NCBI RefSeq assembly: GCF_001006805.1
Contig: NZ_LN811359.1
Span: 306,546 to 365,180 of the forward strand
DNA: 58,635 nucleotides
Source of the DNA: Microvirga massiliensis
GTDB taxonomy: Bacteria > Pseudomonadota > Alphaproteobacteria > Rhizobiales > Beijerinckiaceae
Direction of reading: 5' to 3'
This document shows, one piece after another, positions 24,267-32,742 of the stretch. A program made the position numbers and the translations under genes. The notes beneath the pieces were generated by a model, which was not told where the DNA came from, did no database searches, and worked only from the letters and a program-made list of their open reading frames with translations. Position 1 is the stretch's first letter. Every line of letters begins with the position of its first letter.

Positions 24267-26854
24267 CATGAGCAGACGCTCACACGCCCGACTTCAGTCG
24301 CCCGGGATTCCCGGAGCCTCGTCAGGATTCGCTCAATCGGCTCCGGTTTGTGAATCCCGTATCCTTGAACGAAGGTGATGCCCATCTCGGCTGCCATCTT
24401 CATGGTCTCGTCATCCTCGATGAACTCGGCGACGGTCTGCGCGCCGAGCTCCTGAGCAATCTGGTGGATCGACTTCACGATCTGCTGGTCCACGACACTC
24501 TCGGTCATCCCGCGCACGAAGCTTCCGTCGATCTTCACCAGATCGACCCGGAACGTCCGCAGATACTGAAACGAGCTCAGTCCTGACCCGAAATCATCCA
24601 GGGCGATCTGACACCCGATCTCCCGCAGCTTGCTGATCAGAGCCTCGGCAACGGCCAGCTTGCTCATCAGCGCCGTCTCGGTGATCTCGAAGACGAGCAT
24701 GCGCGGCGGGACTCCAGCCTGATCGATGGCATCCAGAATATAGCCGCAGAGATCGGCGTCACCGAGCGATGCAGCCGACAGGTTGATGTGAACCCGCGCG
24801 TCCGGATCAACCTCCATGATCTCGTGCGTCGCGCCCAGAGCCCTTCGGATCACCCAGCGGTCGACCTCGCCGATGAGGTCGTAACGCTCGGCCGCCGGGA
24901 TGAACACATTGGACGGGACGGTGTGCCCGTCCTTACCTTTCATGCGGACCAGGGTCTCATAGCGGTTGTGGGTCTTCGCGCCACACTCCACGATCCTCTG
25001 CGCGAAGAGCTCGAGCCGGCCCTCCCGCACGGCCTCACGGATGCCGGCCGCGACTGTGATTTCGCGATGGCGGTCCACCGCATCGCTCTGCTCCGGCCGG
25101 TAGATGCTCACCCGGTTCCGGCCCGCGATCTTGGCCGCCATGCACGCCACGTCGGCCTGGGCGAGGATCGTGCTGGGACAATCGGCGTCCCGGGTGATCT
25201 CGGCCAACCCGATGCTGGCCCCGACGCTGAAACTGCGCTCGCCCCAGGGAAACTGGATCGCGCTCATCGCCCGGTTCAATCGCTTGAGGACCTCCGTCGC
25301 ATCCTCGATCGAGCATCCCAGGAGGATGATCCCGAACTCGTCGCCGCCCAAGCGCCCGATGATGTCGCCTTTGCGCATGTAGGCCGGCAAAGCCGTGGCG
25401 ACCCACTGCAGCATGGCATCGCCCGCCGCATGGCCTTCCGTGTCGTTGATGATCTTCAGCCGGTCGAGATCCAGGAACGCGAGCGAATGCTTGATTCCCG
25501 TTTCCTGGCTCTCCGTCAGGGCCCCGGCGATCTTGTCCTCGAAAGCGGCCCGGTTCAGAAGTCCTGTCAGGACATCGTGGGTTGCGGCATACCGCAGGCT
25601 CTCCTCGGCTTCGCGACGGGCAGTGATGTCCTGATACTGAACGTGCAGGAAAGCCGGACGGCCGACTTCATCGCGAATGAGCGAGGCCGACCGCAGCACC
25701 CACAGATCGCGTCCGTCCTTGCAGCGATAGCGATACTCTTTCTCTTCGAAATCGGTTTCGCCCCGCAGTAGCGCGCCGTTGTCGGGTGCCGGATCGCCAC
25801 GAAACGCAAACTGCCTGGGCGTCAGCCCGACGGCCTCCTCCTTCGTGTAGCCGAACAGATCAGTGTAGGCCCGATTGACCGTGATCACTGTCTCGTCGAG
25901 ATCCAGGAGAGCCGTGCTGATGCCGGCTCCTTTCACGGCCCCGCGGAACAAGGCCTGGTTGCGCAGCGCCTCCTGATCGGCTGCATGCCGGCGTCGCAGT
26001 TGCCGGCGCAGGTTGAGCGCCAGGGCAATCATGGCTCCCGTCAGGACCAGGACGACGGAGCCGATCCTGATCACCCGCTGCTGCCAGCCGACGTAAATAC
26101 TCTCGATCGACCGGGCGACGCTGACCGTCAGCGGAAGGTCACCGACCTGCGTGAACGTCACGAGCCGCGGGACACCGTCGAACGGCGAGGTCACCTCGAA
26201 CGAGCCGGAACGCCTCTGCGGAAAATGATGATAGATCCCAGCGTTCTTGGCCTCCATTCCGAGTTGTTCCTCGGAAAATGGCACCCGCGCCAGGAGCCGC
26301 CCATCCGTCCGCAGGACCGTCATCGATCCGTTCGAACCCAGATCCATCTTCTGGAAAAGGTCCGTAAAGTAATCCAGGCTCAGAGCCACATAGGCGATGC
26401 CCGCAAAGCTGCCCTCGGGGTTCGACAGCCGGCGGCTGAAGACCAGGCCCCAGCCGTAGCCATGTCGGCTCTTGACCGGCAGCGAGATATACAGCCCGGC
26501 GTCCGGGCGATCCCGGTGAACCTTAAAATAGTCGAAAGTATGGATTTGGAGAACGCTCGGATCAACGGTGCGAGAGTGGAAGAGCACCTTGGCATCGGCG
26601 TCGGTCACTGCGATGGCGGCGAAATACCGGGCCGTCGCCACCTCGTCGAGGAGGAGCTGACGCTGCAGCCCGGGATCATGCTGGGCAAAATCAGGGTCCT
26701 GGATCCGACTCATGATCGTCCGGATCGAGAGATCGATGATCTCGATGTTGCGCGCGATGTCCCGCTCGACGGCCCAGGCGAGATTGCCCGCAGACGCCTG
26801 AGCTTGCGCCCTGACCACCCGCCGCTCGTCGATCAGAATCACGATGCAGAGCAA
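24266..26854 (-). CDS. Membrane GGDEF-EAL protein (cyclic-di-GMP turnover) with Cache-like and PAS domains
   Basis: The protein has at least 862 residues. A membrane helix at the N-terminus (SVWSVVALAAIFALLCIVIL) and another near residue 275 bracket a periplasmic Cache-like sensor. A PAS domain follows (about 300-420), then GGDEF (RLGGDEF at about 500, intact) and EAL. In the EAL domain the motif reads ETL (NRYETLVRM), but the catalytic Glu, NLS, DDFGSG and KIDGSFV are present, so phosphodiesterase activity is possible. The only start in this frame is a TTG inside the first helix. The helix continues upstream without any ATG, GTG or TTG, while an ATG at about 26943 in another frame encodes MPLLRIRT. 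A missing or extra base near 26915-26940 is likely. Confidence 0.88.
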   Translation of the reverse strand: MLCIVILIDERRVVRAQAQASAGNLAWAVERDIARNIEIIDLSIRTIMSRIQDPDFAQHDPGLQRQLLLDEVATARYFAAIAVTDADAKVLFHSRTVDPSVLQIHTFDYFKVHRDRPDAGLYISLPVKSRHGYGWGLVFSRRLSNPEGSFAGIAYVALSLDYFTDLFQKMDLGSNGSMTVLRTDGRLLARVPFSEEQLGMEAKNAGIYHHFPQRRSGSFEVTSPFDGVPRLVTFTQVGDLPLTVSVARSIESIYVGWQQRVIRIGSVVLVLTGAMIALALNLRRQLRRRHAADQEALRNQALFRGAVKGAGISTALLDLDETVITVNRAYTDLFGYTKEEAVGLTPRQFAFRGDPAPDNGALLRGETDFEEKEYRYRCKDGRDLWVLRSASLIRDEVGRPAFLHVQYQDITARREAEESLRYAATHDVLTGLLNRAAFEDKIAGALTESQETGIKHSLAFLDLDRLKIINDTEGHAAGDAMLQWVATALPAYMRKGDIIGRLGGDEFGIILLGCSIEDATEVLKRLNRAMSAIQFPWGERSFSVGASIGLAEITRDADCPSTILAQADVACMAAKIAGRNRVSIYRPEQSDAVDRHREITVAAGIREAVREGRLELFAQRIVECGAKTHNRYETLVRMKGKDGHTVPSNVFIPAAERYDLIGEVDRWVIRRALGATHEIMEVDPDARVHINLSAASLGDADLCGYILDAIDQAGVPPRMLVFEITETALMSKLAVAEALISKLREIGCQIALDDFGSGLSSFQYLRTFRVDLVKIDGSFVRGMTESVVDQQIVKSIHQIAQELGAQTVAEFIEDDETMKMAAEMGITFVQGYGIHKPEPIERILTRLRESRATEVGRVSVCS

Positions 26855-27122
26855 GGCGAAGATCGCGGCCAGCGCTACGACGCTCCAGACCGAATACTGG
26901 CTTAAAAATCTCTTCAGGTGCGGATCCGCAGCAATGGCATTATTTCCAAACAGGCCCCTCCCGAAAAACCGAGTGTCGCTTGCTGGCAGGCAACGGGCCG
27001 CTCAGGAGAATAATCGGGGCCGCACCACGGGGCAATACGCGAGCAAATTCCGAAGGTCGGCGGAGCCCGCTTGACCTTACGGGGATGAGGGATCCCATCA
27101 CCCCTCACCCCCGAGTGCCCAA

Positions 27123-27569
27123 TCAATATGTGCAGACGATCCTCTCACCTGAGTAGGCCAGATACGTGCCCGTGACGGGGTCGAACGAACGGTATTTCCG
27201 GGCGCAATAAGCGGCCAGCTGCGGGTCGACCGCGGCCGGCGGTGGGGGCAGAGCCGGACGAGCCTGGCTGGCGATCGCACTTCCGACCAGAGCGCCGGCC
27301 GCCAAGCCGAGAGCGCCAGCCGCCAGGGCGTCGCCACTTCGATCACGGTGGTAGTAGCGAGGGCCGTAATACCGGGGACCATGATAACGCGGGCCATGAT
27401 AATGGCGATGCCGCCACTGAGCATAACTCTCGCCCGGATAGACCCGTGTCAGGTCGGGAATAGCTTTCCCTCCGGGCAAGGTCCCCATGGGTGCAGCCCC
27501 CACGGGTGACAGGGATGCTCCGAGCATCCCAAGAGCGAGCAGCGACGCTGTGATTTTCCGCATGACCAT
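27123..27569 (-). CDS. BA14K-like secreted protein
   Basis: This 148-residue frame starts at the ATG 27569-27567 (MVMRKITASLLALGMLG); alternative ATGs lie at 27587 and 27563. A signal peptide ends at about VGAAP. The middle is rich in His, Tyr, Arg and Pro (HRHYHGPRYHGPRYYGPRYY), followed by a glycine/alanine membrane-like stretch. The C-terminal YCARKYRSFDPVTGTYLAYS is the BA14K signature. BA14K proteins are rhizobial and Brucella envelope proteins, immunogenic and lectin-like, of unclear role. Confidence 0.8.
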   Translation of the reverse strand: MVMRKITASLLALGMLGASLSPVGAAPMGTLPGGKAIPDLTRVYPGESYAQWRHRHYHGPRYHGPRYYGPRYYHRDRSGDALAAGALGLAAGALVGSAIASQARPALPPPPAAVDPQLAAYCARKYRSFDPVTGTYLAYSGERIVCTY

Positions 27570-27858
27570 GTATCTCGTGTTCCTCATGCTTCTGGTGTGG
27601 TCCTCGACAAGAAATCCTGTCCTACCGGCCTCCATACCATAGCTTGGCGGTTCCAAGACAGGCCGGATTTTCGCTTCGCCGAATACCCGAAGTGCCATAG
27701 AGGCCCGATGCTCCTGGTGCTCGTGCCAGGAAAATCGGATTTTGGGCGGACCGCGCCCCGATTATCGTTTTTCTCCGGAGCTTGCGGTTGCTGGGAAATT
27801 CGCGGACCGCTCTATATAGCGGCACCACGATACCCCATCTTGGGAAAGGGCCTCGAGG

Positions 27859-28122
27859 ATGCGCTTGTTCTTTCACCTCTCGGATGGGGAGGACACGATC
27901 CCCGACACGGCGGGAATCGAGATTGACAGCGTCGAGACCGCTCATCTTGAGGCTATGAATGCTATCGTGGAGTTTCTCGAGGGAGACGCCAACGCGGAGA
28001 CCGACTGGGCTGGTTGGAGCCTCGATGTTGCCGATAGCTCCGGCGCCGTCCTTTTCTCGTTTCAGCTCGGCTCGATCCAGGCCTACAGATCGGCACTGAA
28101 AAAGCACCGCCTTCACGGATGA
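27859..28122 (+). CDS. DUF6894-family small protein
   Basis: This 87-residue protein starts at the ATG at 27859. MRLFFHLSDGEDTIPDTAGI and GIEIDSVETAHLEAMNAIVE follow the common Hyphomicrobiales pattern (R-x-F-F-x-L-x-D-G-x-x-x-x-D-x-x-G). WSLDVADSSGAVLFSFQLGS is the second beta block. The function is unknown. Genomes of this group carry many paralogues. A bidirectional terminator follows immediately. Confidence 0.8.
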   Translation: MRLFFHLSDGEDTIPDTAGIEIDSVETAHLEAMNAIVEFLEGDANAETDWAGWSLDVADSSGAVLFSFQLGSIQAYRSALKKHRLHG

Positions 28123-28123
28123 A

Positions 28124-28146
28124 AAAGCCCCGCGGTGCGGGGCTTT
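28124..28146. terminator. Bidirectional terminator
   Basis: AAAGCCCCGC, loop GGT, GCGGGGCTTT, with A and T tracts on both sides. It lies between the convergent DUF6894 and mucR genes. Confidence 0.85.
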
Positions 28147-28168
28147 CCGTCTGAAAAGAAAGCGAATT

Positions 28169-28627
28169 TCAGGCCGCCTTGCGGGCACGACCCTTCTGCG
28201 ACTGAGCGCCTCGCGCGACGCTGGCCTTTTGCCCCAGTCCCATTGCCTTCGCGAGTTCCGACCGTGCCTTGGCATAGTTCGGGGCGACCATCGGGTAATC
28301 GTGAGGCAGCCCCCACCTTAACCGATATTGCTCGGGGGTCATGTCGTAAGTGATCCGGAGGTGCCGCTTGAGGGATTTGAACTTCTTTCCGTCCTCGAGG
28401 CAGATGAGGTAGTCCGGCGTGATCGACTTCTTCACCGGAACAGCCGGGGTCGGCGCCTCAGTGGTCGCTGCGCTGGCCTGTCCGCCCGAAGCCCTCGTCA
28501 ATGACGCATGAACCGTCGTCAGCAATGCCGGCAGGTCGGCAGCCGGTACCGGGTTGTTGCTGACGTAAGCAGAGACAATCTCTGCAGCCAACTCGACGAA
28601 ATTCGGGGCGGAAACCTCGGCGCTCAT
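28169..28627 (-). CDS. MucR/Ros-family transcriptional regulator
   Basis: This 152-residue protein starts at the ATG 28627-28625 with AAAGGA upstream. The N-terminus VELAAEIVSAYVSNNPVPAA DLPALL is the MucR oligomerisation region. The DNA-binding part ICLEDGKKFKSLKRHLRI, MTPEQYRLRWGLPHDYPMVA is the Ros/MucR zinc-finger-like domain. Only one cysteine is left, as in MucR-like proteins of Mesorhizobium that fold without the usual zinc ligand set. MucR proteins are H-NS-like silencers of AT-rich and horizontally acquired genes in alphaproteobacteria. Confidence 0.9.
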   Translation of the reverse strand: MSAEVSAPNFVELAAEIVSAYVSNNPVPAADLPALLTTVHASLTRASGGQASAATTEAPTPAVPVKKSITPDYLICLEDGKKFKSLKRHLRITYDMTPEQYRLRWGLPHDYPMVAPNYAKARSELAKAMGLGQKASVARGAQSQKGRARKAA

Positions 28628-28706
28628 CCAGTGCAGTCCTTTGCCAAATTGATGCGTCAATCAATGCAGATCCACCGAGAACCTCTCGTCAACTCCTGCC
28701 GTCCGA

Positions 28707-30569
28707 TCACATACTTGAGCAAACTCGCGTTCTCTCGGATCGCGTCGCGGACCTAAAACATAAGCTTGGGTGTGACAAGCCCAATGACCCGCTGCGGTGC
28801 GGAGAAGGGAACGCAATTGTGAGCATTCCCTTCGTCACGCAGATCCTAAAGCCCGCTCGCCTACGACGGCAGGACCTCGCTGGTACGCGGCCGGCGGGTC
28901 CGCCGAACCACAATGGGCCCGCCTTCCTCCGAACCCGTCGCGGCGTCGTCCTCCACGATTTCGGCCTCCTCGATCTCGCCGGCGTCAAGCCTAACATCAG
29001 TGACGCATCGGTTCCGTCGGGCAGAGCCTCAACCCTTCTCAGCTTGTTGTTCATCACCCGGGTCCGCTGTCCGAGCTTCTGGACCGTCGTCGAGGCCGTA
29101 TCGAGCTGCTTCGCGATCCGATCGACCACGTCGTTGTATTTGCCGAATTCGGTCTGGACGGCCGCAAGGAGATGCCAGACCTCGCTCGACCGCTTCTCGA
29201 TTGCAAGCGTCCGGAATCCCATCTGCAGAGCATTGAGAATGGCCGACAGGGTGCTCGGCCCGGCGATCGTGACCTTATGCTCGCGCTGCACGCTCTCGAA
29301 CAATCCGACTTGGCGCAGCACCTCGGCATAGAGCCCCTCGGTCGGCAGGAACATGAGCGCGAAGTCCGTCGTGGTCGGCGGATTGATGTATTTCTGGCAG
29401 ATCTCTTTGGCGCAGGCCTTCACCTGGGCTTCGAGCTGTTTCCGGAACTGGGCGACCGCGGCGACATCCCCGGCCTCCGAGGCCTCTACCAGCCGCTCGT
29501 AGGTTTCCCGCGGGAACTTCGCGTCGATCGGCAGCAGAACCGCCTCGCCCTCCCCCTTGCCGGGCAGCTTGATCGCGAACTCGACGTGCTCGCTCGAATT
29601 CTCTTTGACCCGAGCGGCCTTCACATATTGCTCGCGACTCAGGAACTGCTCGAGGAGCATCTCGAGTTGGACCTCGCCGAAGGTGCCCCGCACCTTGACG
29701 TTCGTGAGCACGTTTCGGAGATCCCCGACATTGGTCGCGAGGCTCTTCATCTCGCCCAGTCCCTCGTGGACTTTGTGCAACTGCTCCACGACGCGGTTGA
29801 AGGACTCGCCGAGGCGGGTCTCGAGCGTCGACTGCAGCTTTTCGTCGACGGTCTTGCGCATCTCGTCGAGCTTTGCGGAGTTCTCCTGCCGGAGCACATC
29901 GAGACGTCCTTCGACGACCTGGCGCAGGGCCTCCTGGGCTTTCTCGTGCTTCTCGCTGAGCAGCCCGAGTGCCTGAGCCGTCTGCTCGAGCCGCTCTTTT
30001 TGCTGCTGGCCGAGATCGCTCAAGGTGGTCGCCATGTTGCCACCGAGCCGCAGGAAGCTGCTGCCCAACTCCTCGCGCAGGCTTTTGGCCTCTTCAGCCT
30101 GCTTGGCCACTGAAGCATCGAGCTTGCCTTCAATGAGGAGCCGCAGGCCCTCCCGGTTCTGGCTCGCGTCGGATGACAACTTGGTCATATCGGTGTTCAG
30201 TTTCTCGCCGATGGCGGCCACCCGTTGCTCGATCGTCTTGACGCTGGCGTCGAGGCGCTCGCCGAAGCCATGGATATGCGTGTTGACCGCGTCGCCCAGC
30301 ACCCGGAACGAGTTGATCGTCGTCTCCTGGAACCGCGTCAGATATTCGGAGAGCTCCTGCCGCAGCCCGCGCGACTGGTCCTCCCCGGCCCGCCTGATGC
30401 CGTCGGCCTCGGTCCGAAGCGCCAAAGCAAGCATGTCTCTTGTGAGCGGTTCGGCGGCAACGGTGCGGCTGACCCTTGAGAAAATCGCGACCGCCAAAAT
30501 CAGCGTCAGGACCGCACAGGCGGCGATCGCGATCAGAACAATATTGGTCGGAAAACTCTCGACTATCAT
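28707..30569 (-). CDS. rmuC: RmuC-family DNA recombination protein, C-terminus frame-shifted
   Basis: The ATG 30569-30567 has GGGGGA upstream. An N-terminal membrane helix (IVLIAIAACAVLTLILAVAI) is followed by a long coiled coil (about 40-270) and the RmuC nuclease-like core: VRGTFGEVQLEMLLEQFL, LPIDAKFPRETYERLVE, DFALMFLPTEGLYAEV and RRVEALPDGTDASLMLGL. After LMLGL the frame as read gives an arginine-rich tail to 28707. One extra base near 28987 would instead give DAGEIEEAEIVEDDAATGSE and a stop at 28863-28861, the expected acidic tail. RmuC limits inversions at short inverted repeats. Confidence 0.88.
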   Translation of the reverse strand: MIVESFPTNIVLIAIAACAVLTLILAVAIFSRVSRTVAAEPLTRDMLALALRTEADGIRRAGEDQSRGLRQELSEYLTRFQETTINSFRVLGDAVNTHIHGFGERLDASVKTIEQRVAAIGEKLNTDMTKLSSDASQNREGLRLLIEGKLDASVAKQAEEAKSLREELGSSFLRLGGNMATTLSDLGQQQKERLEQTAQALGLLSEKHEKAQEALRQVVEGRLDVLRQENSAKLDEMRKTVDEKLQSTLETRLGESFNRVVEQLHKVHEGLGEMKSLATNVGDLRNVLTNVKVRGTFGEVQLEMLLEQFLSREQYVKAARVKENSSEHVEFAIKLPGKGEGEAVLLPIDAKFPRETYERLVEASEAGDVAAVAQFRKQLEAQVKACAKEICQKYINPPTTTDFALMFLPTEGLYAEVLRQVGLFESVQREHKVTIAGPSTLSAILNALQMGFRTLAIEKRSSEVWHLLAAVQTEFGKYNDVVDRIAKQLDTASTTVQKLGQRTRVMNNKLRRVEALPDGTDASLMLGLTPARSRRPKSWRTTPRRVRRKAGPLWFGGPAGRVPARSCRRRRAGFRICVTKGMLTIAFPSPHRSGSLGLSHPSLCFRSATRSERTRVCSSM

Positions 30570-30726
30570 TGAAATCCCCCAGCTCCGCCGATTTCTGGCG
30601 TGATGCCGCGAGACTAGAGGGCGGATTCTTCGCGTGCCAAATAGAACGTTTTAGGAACCGCAGCGGAAATGGGCGGCAGAGAATTTTCTACCGCTGATGC
30701 GCTCAGTTATTGGCGCCCTCGGGTTG

Positions 30727-31839
30727 CTAGACGATCCCCCAGGCGCGATAGCGCGAGCGGCCGGTCAACTCGCGCGGGCGAGCCCCACCCAACTGAGCCA
30801 TCATGAGATCGAAGGCCTTGGGCGTCACTTTGAGGATTTTCGAAGCCATCGGCATCGTGACCAGCGGGCGCGAGAGAAAAAGCGAGGCGAGTTCCGGAAG
30901 CTTGGAATTCCTCCGGCACTCTTGCGTGACCCGACTCATGAGATCGCGCGCCAGCGACAGGCGGTCGAGGTCCTTGTGGGACAGGGCAACCGCCTGCTCG
31001 ACCACGGCGCAAAATCCTTCGATTTTCTCCCGCGGGCTTTCCCGTCCTTTTGCGCGCCAGTCGGTCTCGCGATAGCCGGCCGCCAAGGGCAACAGATAGG
31101 TGGTCAGGTCACGGGCCCGCAGAACAGCCCCGGCCAGGATCAGCCCCAGCCAGGGCTGCCTCTGGTAAAGTCCCAATTCGAGCCAAGCGTCCCAGGCGAT
31201 CGCGGCCGCAGCAACCGCCGGCCACTCGGCGGTCCGTTGAATGACCTCGAGCCAGGCATCCTCTAATTCCGCCTCGTCCTTTTCGAGGTCGTAAATCAGG
31301 TGAGAGCGAGATTTCGGCAGCGGGGTCTCGCCCGCGAGAACCTTACTGGTCCGCTCGATCAGCGCATCGATCTCGGCGAGGTGAGCCTTCATGGGATCGT
31401 CGTCCTCGTCGGCGACAAGCACCTCCTCGTCCTGTTCCCCATCCTCGCGTCGCGCCGGAGCCTTCTCGGGGTCACTGCCCTGACCAGCACCACCTCGGAG
31501 CGCCGAAAGGCCATCGATCGAGATCGGCCAAGGGGCCGGGCGAGCCCGAACCGTCCGCCGGGCCCGCAAGGCGGCCGCGGCCCGGGTGAGCTCGTGCGTG
31601 GGGCTCCTCACGTCCATGCCGGCGTCGTGCAGAACCAGGTCCGCCAAATCGACCAGCTCGCCATCGAGGATCAGGGCTTTGACGGCTTCCGTCAGGTCGC
31701 AGCGGGATTGCCACCCCGGCCCCAGACCCGAGGCCTCCAGCCGGGCATCGAGACGCACGACGCCGATCGCCACCCGCTCCAGGCGGCCCGCCAGACCGTC
31801 CCAGGCCACGGCAGGTATGTCGTAGTGGCTCGGTGGCAC
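30727..31839 (-). CDS. RHE_PE00001/DUF1612-family protein
   Basis: This 370-residue protein starts with GTG at 31839. The N-terminal half has the family pattern RLERVAIGVVRLDARLEASG, DLTEAVKALILDGELVDLAD and LVLHDAGMDVRSPTHELTRA. An acidic linker follows (EDGEQDEEVLVADEDDDP). The C-terminal part ends in a helix-turn-helix-like domain (MASKILKVTPKAFDLMMAQL). The family is typical of rhizobial plasmids and integrated elements, often near recombinases; its function is not established. This supports an accessory origin for the region. Confidence 0.8.
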   Translation of the reverse strand: MPPSHYDIPAVAWDGLAGRLERVAIGVVRLDARLEASGLGPGWQSRCDLTEAVKALILDGELVDLADLVLHDAGMDVRSPTHELTRAAAALRARRTVRARPAPWPISIDGLSALRGGAGQGSDPEKAPARREDGEQDEEVLVADEDDDPMKAHLAEIDALIERTSKVLAGETPLPKSRSHLIYDLEKDEAELEDAWLEVIQRTAEWPAVAAAAIAWDAWLELGLYQRQPWLGLILAGAVLRARDLTTYLLPLAAGYRETDWRAKGRESPREKIEGFCAVVEQAVALSHKDLDRLSLARDLMSRVTQECRRNSKLPELASLFLSRPLVTMPMASKILKVTPKAFDLMMAQLGGARPRELTGRSRYRAWGIV

Positions 31840-31920
31840 CGCCTCTCATCCTCTCTCCGCCTCAGACTCGGGAGGCGAACCTCCCGGACCGGCGCAATGT
31901 GCCACAGCGAGAGGCTGCCG

Positions 31921-31946
31921 GGAAACCAAGGTCAAGCTTGTGCGTT
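31921..31946 (+). promoter_or_regulatory. Possible EcfG-type promoter
   Basis: GGAAAC and CGTT separated by 16 bases, 34 bases upstream of the sigma-factor start. The consensus for EcfG sigma factors is GGAAC-N16/17-CGTT; this site has an extra A in the -35 element, so it is only a candidate for autoregulation. Confidence 0.25.
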
Positions 31947-31979
31947 AAGCCTTCTCCATTGCTCTCCGAGATCATTGCC

Positions 31980-32699
31980 ATGACGACGCAATTTTTCCCT
32001 AGCTCCGCCGAAACTGGATTGGAATCCAAAGCCACGAAGCTCACTCCAGAGATCCGGGCACTTCTTGGGGATCAGTTGCGCACCCTGTATGGCAATCCGT
32101 CGGAAGAAAAGCTCCCGAGTGAGCTCACCACGCTCATCGAGCGGCTCGAAGCCGCGATACGCTCGCGCGGAGGGCCATTCGACCGGGCTTTTGCCGATGA
32201 GATCCTGAGCTATGCTCAGTCTCTGCGGTCGTTTGCGGTATCGTTGACCAGAAATGTGGAGCAGGCCGAGGACCTTCTCCAGGAAACAATCCTCAAGGCA
32301 CTCAGCAATCAGGACCGCTTCATGCCGGGTTCAAATCTCCGGGCCTGGCTCTTCACGATCCTGAGAAACCTGTTCCACTCGAGCTATCGCAAGTCGAGAC
32401 GCGAGGTCGAGGATCCTCAGGGCGCTCATGCGGATACCCTGATCACCATCCCGGATCAGATGGCCAAACTCGACATGCAGGACTTTGAGGCAGCCCTGGC
32501 GAAAATTCCCCGGGACCAGCGAGAAGCCCTCATGCTGGTCGGGGCCGAAGGGCTCACCTACGAGGAGGTCGCGCAAGTCCTCGGGGTCAAAGTCGGCACG
32601 ATCAAGAGCCGCGTCAACCGGGCCCGCAATCAGCTGGCAGAGTTGCTCGGCATCGACCGCACAGACGATATCGGCGGCAGCCGACTGCAGCGCGCTTGA
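31980..32699 (+). CDS. EcfG-type (ECF15) sigma factor with an N-terminal NepR-like segment
   Basis: This 239-residue protein starts at the ATG at 31980. Residues 65-235 are an ECF sigma factor: region 2 is FADEILSYAQSLRSFAVSLT, then QAEDLLQETILKALSNQDRF and LRAWLFTILRNLFHSSYRKS; region 4 is LAKIPRDQREALMLVGAEGL, then TYEEVAQVLGVKVGTIKSRV. EcfG proteins direct the general stress response. Residues 21-59 (LTPEIRALLGDQLRTLYGNP and SEEKLPSELTTLIERLEA) align without gaps to the NepR protein encoded at 34476, with 17 of 39 identical. NepR is the anti-sigma partner of EcfG, so this looks like a built-in anti-sigma segment. The in-frame extension upstream of 31980 (from 31833) is unlike either family. 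Confidence 0.88.
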   Translation: MTTQFFPSSAETGLESKATKLTPEIRALLGDQLRTLYGNPSEEKLPSELTTLIERLEAAIRSRGGPFDRAFADEILSYAQSLRSFAVSLTRNVEQAEDLLQETILKALSNQDRFMPGSNLRAWLFTILRNLFHSSYRKSRREVEDPQGAHADTLITIPDQMAKLDMQDFEAALAKIPRDQREALMLVGAEGLTYEEVAQVLGVKVGTIKSRVNRARNQLAELLGIDRTDDIGGSRLQRA

Positions 32700-32707
32700 G
32701 TGACACT

Positions 32708-32742
32708 CCCATTCCGTGAACGGAATGGGCTTCTTGGTTTTT
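32708..32742 (+). terminator. Rho-independent terminator of the sigma-factor gene
   Basis: CCCATTCCGT, a two-base centre, ACGGAATGGG, then CTTCTTGG and a run of T bases. Confidence 0.75.

Noticed and set aside
24788..26905. Two long plus-strand open frames
   Set aside because: Antisense to the GGDEF-EAL gene, which has complete motifs.
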